Position numbers and translations under genes: made by a program
Notes under the pieces: model-generated
Databases searched by the model: none
The model's input: the letters and a program-made list of their open reading frames with translations, nothing else
Told to the model about the DNA's origin: nothing
Shown: positions 6,702 to 8,039 of the stretch, one piece after another
Numbering within the stretch: position 1 is the first letter of the stretch
Layout: each line of letters opens with the position of its first letter
Assembly: GCA_903868285.1 (NCBI GenBank)
Contig: CAIPUP010000022.1
Location: 1 to 8,039, forward strand
From: an uncultured beta proteobacterium
GTDB taxonomy: Bacteria > Pseudomonadota > Gammaproteobacteria > Burkholderiales > SG8-39
Length of the DNA: 8,039 bases
Reading direction: 5' to 3'

Positions 6702-7540
6702 TGGACGTGGCGATCAACCGCGGCGCAAGCTCCGGTGCAGACACTGACGCATTGGTCGAGTCGCTGATCGACCAGTCACGGCAGCGCAGCGCCCGGCAGT
6801 GGTGGCTGAATGCGGTGCTGCTGCTGGTATGTCTTGCAGCGCTGGCACAGAGCGGATTTTTTGATGCCACGCGCTTTATCGAGGGTGGTCCGGCCATGGC
6901 GCAGGTTGCCTCGGAGATGTTCCCGCCGGATTTCTCGCGCTGGCAGCATTGGCTCAAGCCCTTGCTAGATACCCTGGCGATGTCGATTGCGGGTACGGCC
7001 CTGGCGGTGCTCCTCTCGCTGCCGCTGGCCCTGTTGGCGGCGCCCAACACCACGCCGAACTGGTGGATCTCGCGTTTGGTTCGCTTGGTGCTTTCGGCCT
7101 TGCGCTCGGTGCCGGAGATCATTCTCGGCATTCTGTTCGTGGCGGCGGTGGGCTTCGGTGCCTTGCCCGGGGTGCTGGCGCTGGCGCTGCACTCGGTGGG
7201 CATGGTGGCGAAGTTCTATGCCGAGGCTATCGAGCATGTCGACCCCAAGCCGCTGGAGGCAGCGGTTGCTGCTGGCGCCAGTCGCCTGCAAGTCATCACC
7301 CATGCGGTACTGCCGCAAGTGCTACCGCAACTGGCCGACATCACCATCTACCGCTGGGAATATCACTTTCGCGCCTCGGCCGTGCTGGGGATTGTCGGTG
7401 CTGGCGGTATCGGCTTCGAGTTGATGGCAGCGCTGCGATTGATCAATTACGACCAGGTCGCAGCTATTTTGTTGACCATCCTGGCTTGCGTGTTGCTGGT
7501 GGACGGTATCGGTGCGCGCTTACGAAAGGCATTGAAATAA
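6701..7540 (+). CDS. ptxC/phnE: Phosphite/phosphonate ABC transporter permease (PtxC/PhnE type)
   Basis: Inner-membrane channel subunit, 279 residues from ATG 6701, which overlaps the preceding TGA by one base (TGATG). A GTG one codon upstream is in frame but less likely. Hydrophobic segments are at about 36-52, 91-114, 126-150, 153-175, 224-246 and 252-270, consistent with a PhnE-like six-helix permease. The cytoplasmic EAA loop that docks the ATPase is clear: EAAVAAGASRLQVITHAVLP (186-205). Other family features are SALRSVPEIILGILFV (132-147) and AVLGIVGAGGIGFEL (227-241). It belongs with the ATPase and binding protein in one operon of overlapping genes, giving a complete three-part importer. 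The stop is one base before the start of the ptxD-like gene. Confidence 0.9.
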   Translation: MDVAINRGASSGADTDALVESLIDQSRQRSARQWWLNAVLLLVCLAALAQSGFFDATRFIEGGPAMAQVASEMFPPDFSRWQHWLKPLLDTLAMSIAGTALAVLLSLPLALLAAPNTTPNWWISRLVRLVLSALRSVPEIILGILFVAAVGFGALPGVLALALHSVGMVAKFYAEAIEHVDPKPLEAAVAAGASRLQVITHAVLPQVLPQLADITIYRWEYHFRASAVLGIVGAGGIGFELMAALRLINYDQVAAILLTILACVLLVDGIGARLRKALK

Positions 7541-7541
7541 C

Positions 7542-8039
7542 ATGAGTTCCAACAGCAAGCTTGCGAAAATTCTTGTCACTAATCCACTGCATGATGAAGT
7601 GCATGCGCGGCTGGCAGCAGTGGGCAGTGTTGATATGAACCCCTACCTGGAGCCCTGGTCGGCTGCCGAGTTGGCAGCGCGCATCGCCGATGCGGACGCC
7701 ATGATGGGATTCATGACCGACTGTGTGGATCGCAGCCTGTTGCAGTCGGCACCACACTTGCGCATTGTTGCCTGTGCCCTGAAGGGCTTCGACAGCTACG
7801 ATGTGAAGGCCTGTACCGACGCAGGTATCTGGGTCAGCATCGTTCCGGATCTACTGACTGAACCTACGGCTGAACTCGGGCTCGGGCTGGCGATCGCGCT
7901 GGGCCGGCATGTCCGGCGCGGTGATCATCTGGTACGTAGCGGTCAGTTCCAGGGCTGGCGCGCGCAGCTGTACGGTCGCGGGCTGCAGGGCTCGGTGGTG
8001 GCGGTGGTTGGCATGGGGCGTGTGGGTCAGGCCATCGTG
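7542..8039 (+). CDS. ptxD: Phosphite dehydrogenase PtxD-like, NAD-dependent (3' part beyond the window)
   Basis: The first 166 codons of a D-2-hydroxyacid-dehydrogenase-family gene; ATG 7542 lies one base after the permease stop. PtxD oxidises phosphite to phosphate while reducing NAD+. The blocks MMGFMTD (54-60), CALKGFD (78-84), VPDLLTEPTAELGLGLA (101-117) and VRSGQFQGWRAQLYG (131-145) resemble Pseudomonas stutzeri PtxD as I recall it. Residues equivalent to its active-site M53, K76, L100, P103, W134 and Y139 are M58, K81, L105, P108, W139 and Y144, all at a constant offset of five. The NAD-binding GMGRVG (157-162) begins just before the edge. The catalytic Arg, Glu and His (237, 266 and 292 in P. 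stutzeri PtxD) lie outside the window, so catalytic integrity cannot be verified. Placement after the importer genes supports phosphite use. Generic glycerate or other D-hydroxyacid dehydrogenases usually lack the CALKGFD/FQGW combination. Confidence 0.88.
   Translation, partial: MSSNSKLAKILVTNPLHDEVHARLAAVGSVDMNPYLEPWSAAELAARIADADAMMGFMTDCVDRSLLQSAPHLRIVACALKGFDSYDVKACTDAGIWVSIVPDLLTEPTAELGLGLAIALGRHVRRGDHLVRSGQFQGWRAQLYGRGLQGSVVAVVGMGRVGQAIV

Noticed and set aside
6217..7203. Long minus-strand open frame (328 codons) opposite the binding-protein and permease genes
   Set aside because: It crosses two well-supported plus-strand genes, is rich in Ser, Arg and Pro with no domain, and has no ribosome binding site support.
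4867..7540. Interpretation as a phosphonate (C-P lyase) transporter
   Set aside because: The importer family cannot by itself distinguish phosphonate from phosphite, but the adjacent PtxD-like gene and the lack of any phnG-M genes favour phosphite. Kept as a minor alternative.
6949..7545. Plus-strand open frame of 198 codons within the permease gene
   Set aside because: Gly/Ala/Arg-rich out-of-frame reading of the permease; no family resemblance.

Overview
This is a GC-rich, gene-dense stretch of a proteobacterial chromosome, or possibly of a large accessory replicon. Two orphan-looking Bug/TctC periplasmic binding proteins point to a betaproteobacterium of the Burkholderiales type, where that family is greatly expanded. 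This placement is inferred from gene content only. No rRNA, tRNA, CRISPR array, insertion sequence or transposase was seen, and no gap longer than about 210 bases lacks a gene.

Left module (1 to about 2616): the 5' half of a Bug/TctC binding protein gene runs leftward off the window edge. Diverging from it across 136 bases is a type I extradiol ring-cleavage dioxygenase with all the expected metal-ligand and catalytic residues. A second Bug/TctC binding protein follows 29 bases downstream in the same direction. The module looks like part of an aromatic-acid uptake and ring-cleavage locus. No TctA/TctB membrane partners are visible. The divergent intergenic region holds an inverted repeat that could be an operator.

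Right module (2664 to the right edge): a phosphorus-scavenging block. On the minus strand is a PhoX-type Tat-exported alkaline phosphatase. Diverging from it over a 208-base control region is a tightly coupled plus-strand operon: an ABC-transporter ATPase, a periplasmic binding protein and a permease of the PhnCDE/PtxABC family, then the first 166 codons of a D-2-hydroxyacid-dehydrogenase-family gene. That last protein closely resembles phosphite dehydrogenase PtxD. Its presence makes phosphite, rather than an organophosphonate, the likely transport substrate. The operon would import phosphite and oxidise it to phosphate with NAD+.

The phoX/ptx intergenic region carries TGTCAT-type direct repeats with the 11-base period of PHO boxes, one set pointing to phoX and one or two pointing to ptx. 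PhoB-dependent induction of both arms under phosphate starvation is therefore a reasonable inference. The most notable content is this divergent phoX-ptx arrangement. The window ends before the PtxD catalytic Arg/Glu/His residues and before any ptxE-like regulator, so completeness of the system cannot be judged here.
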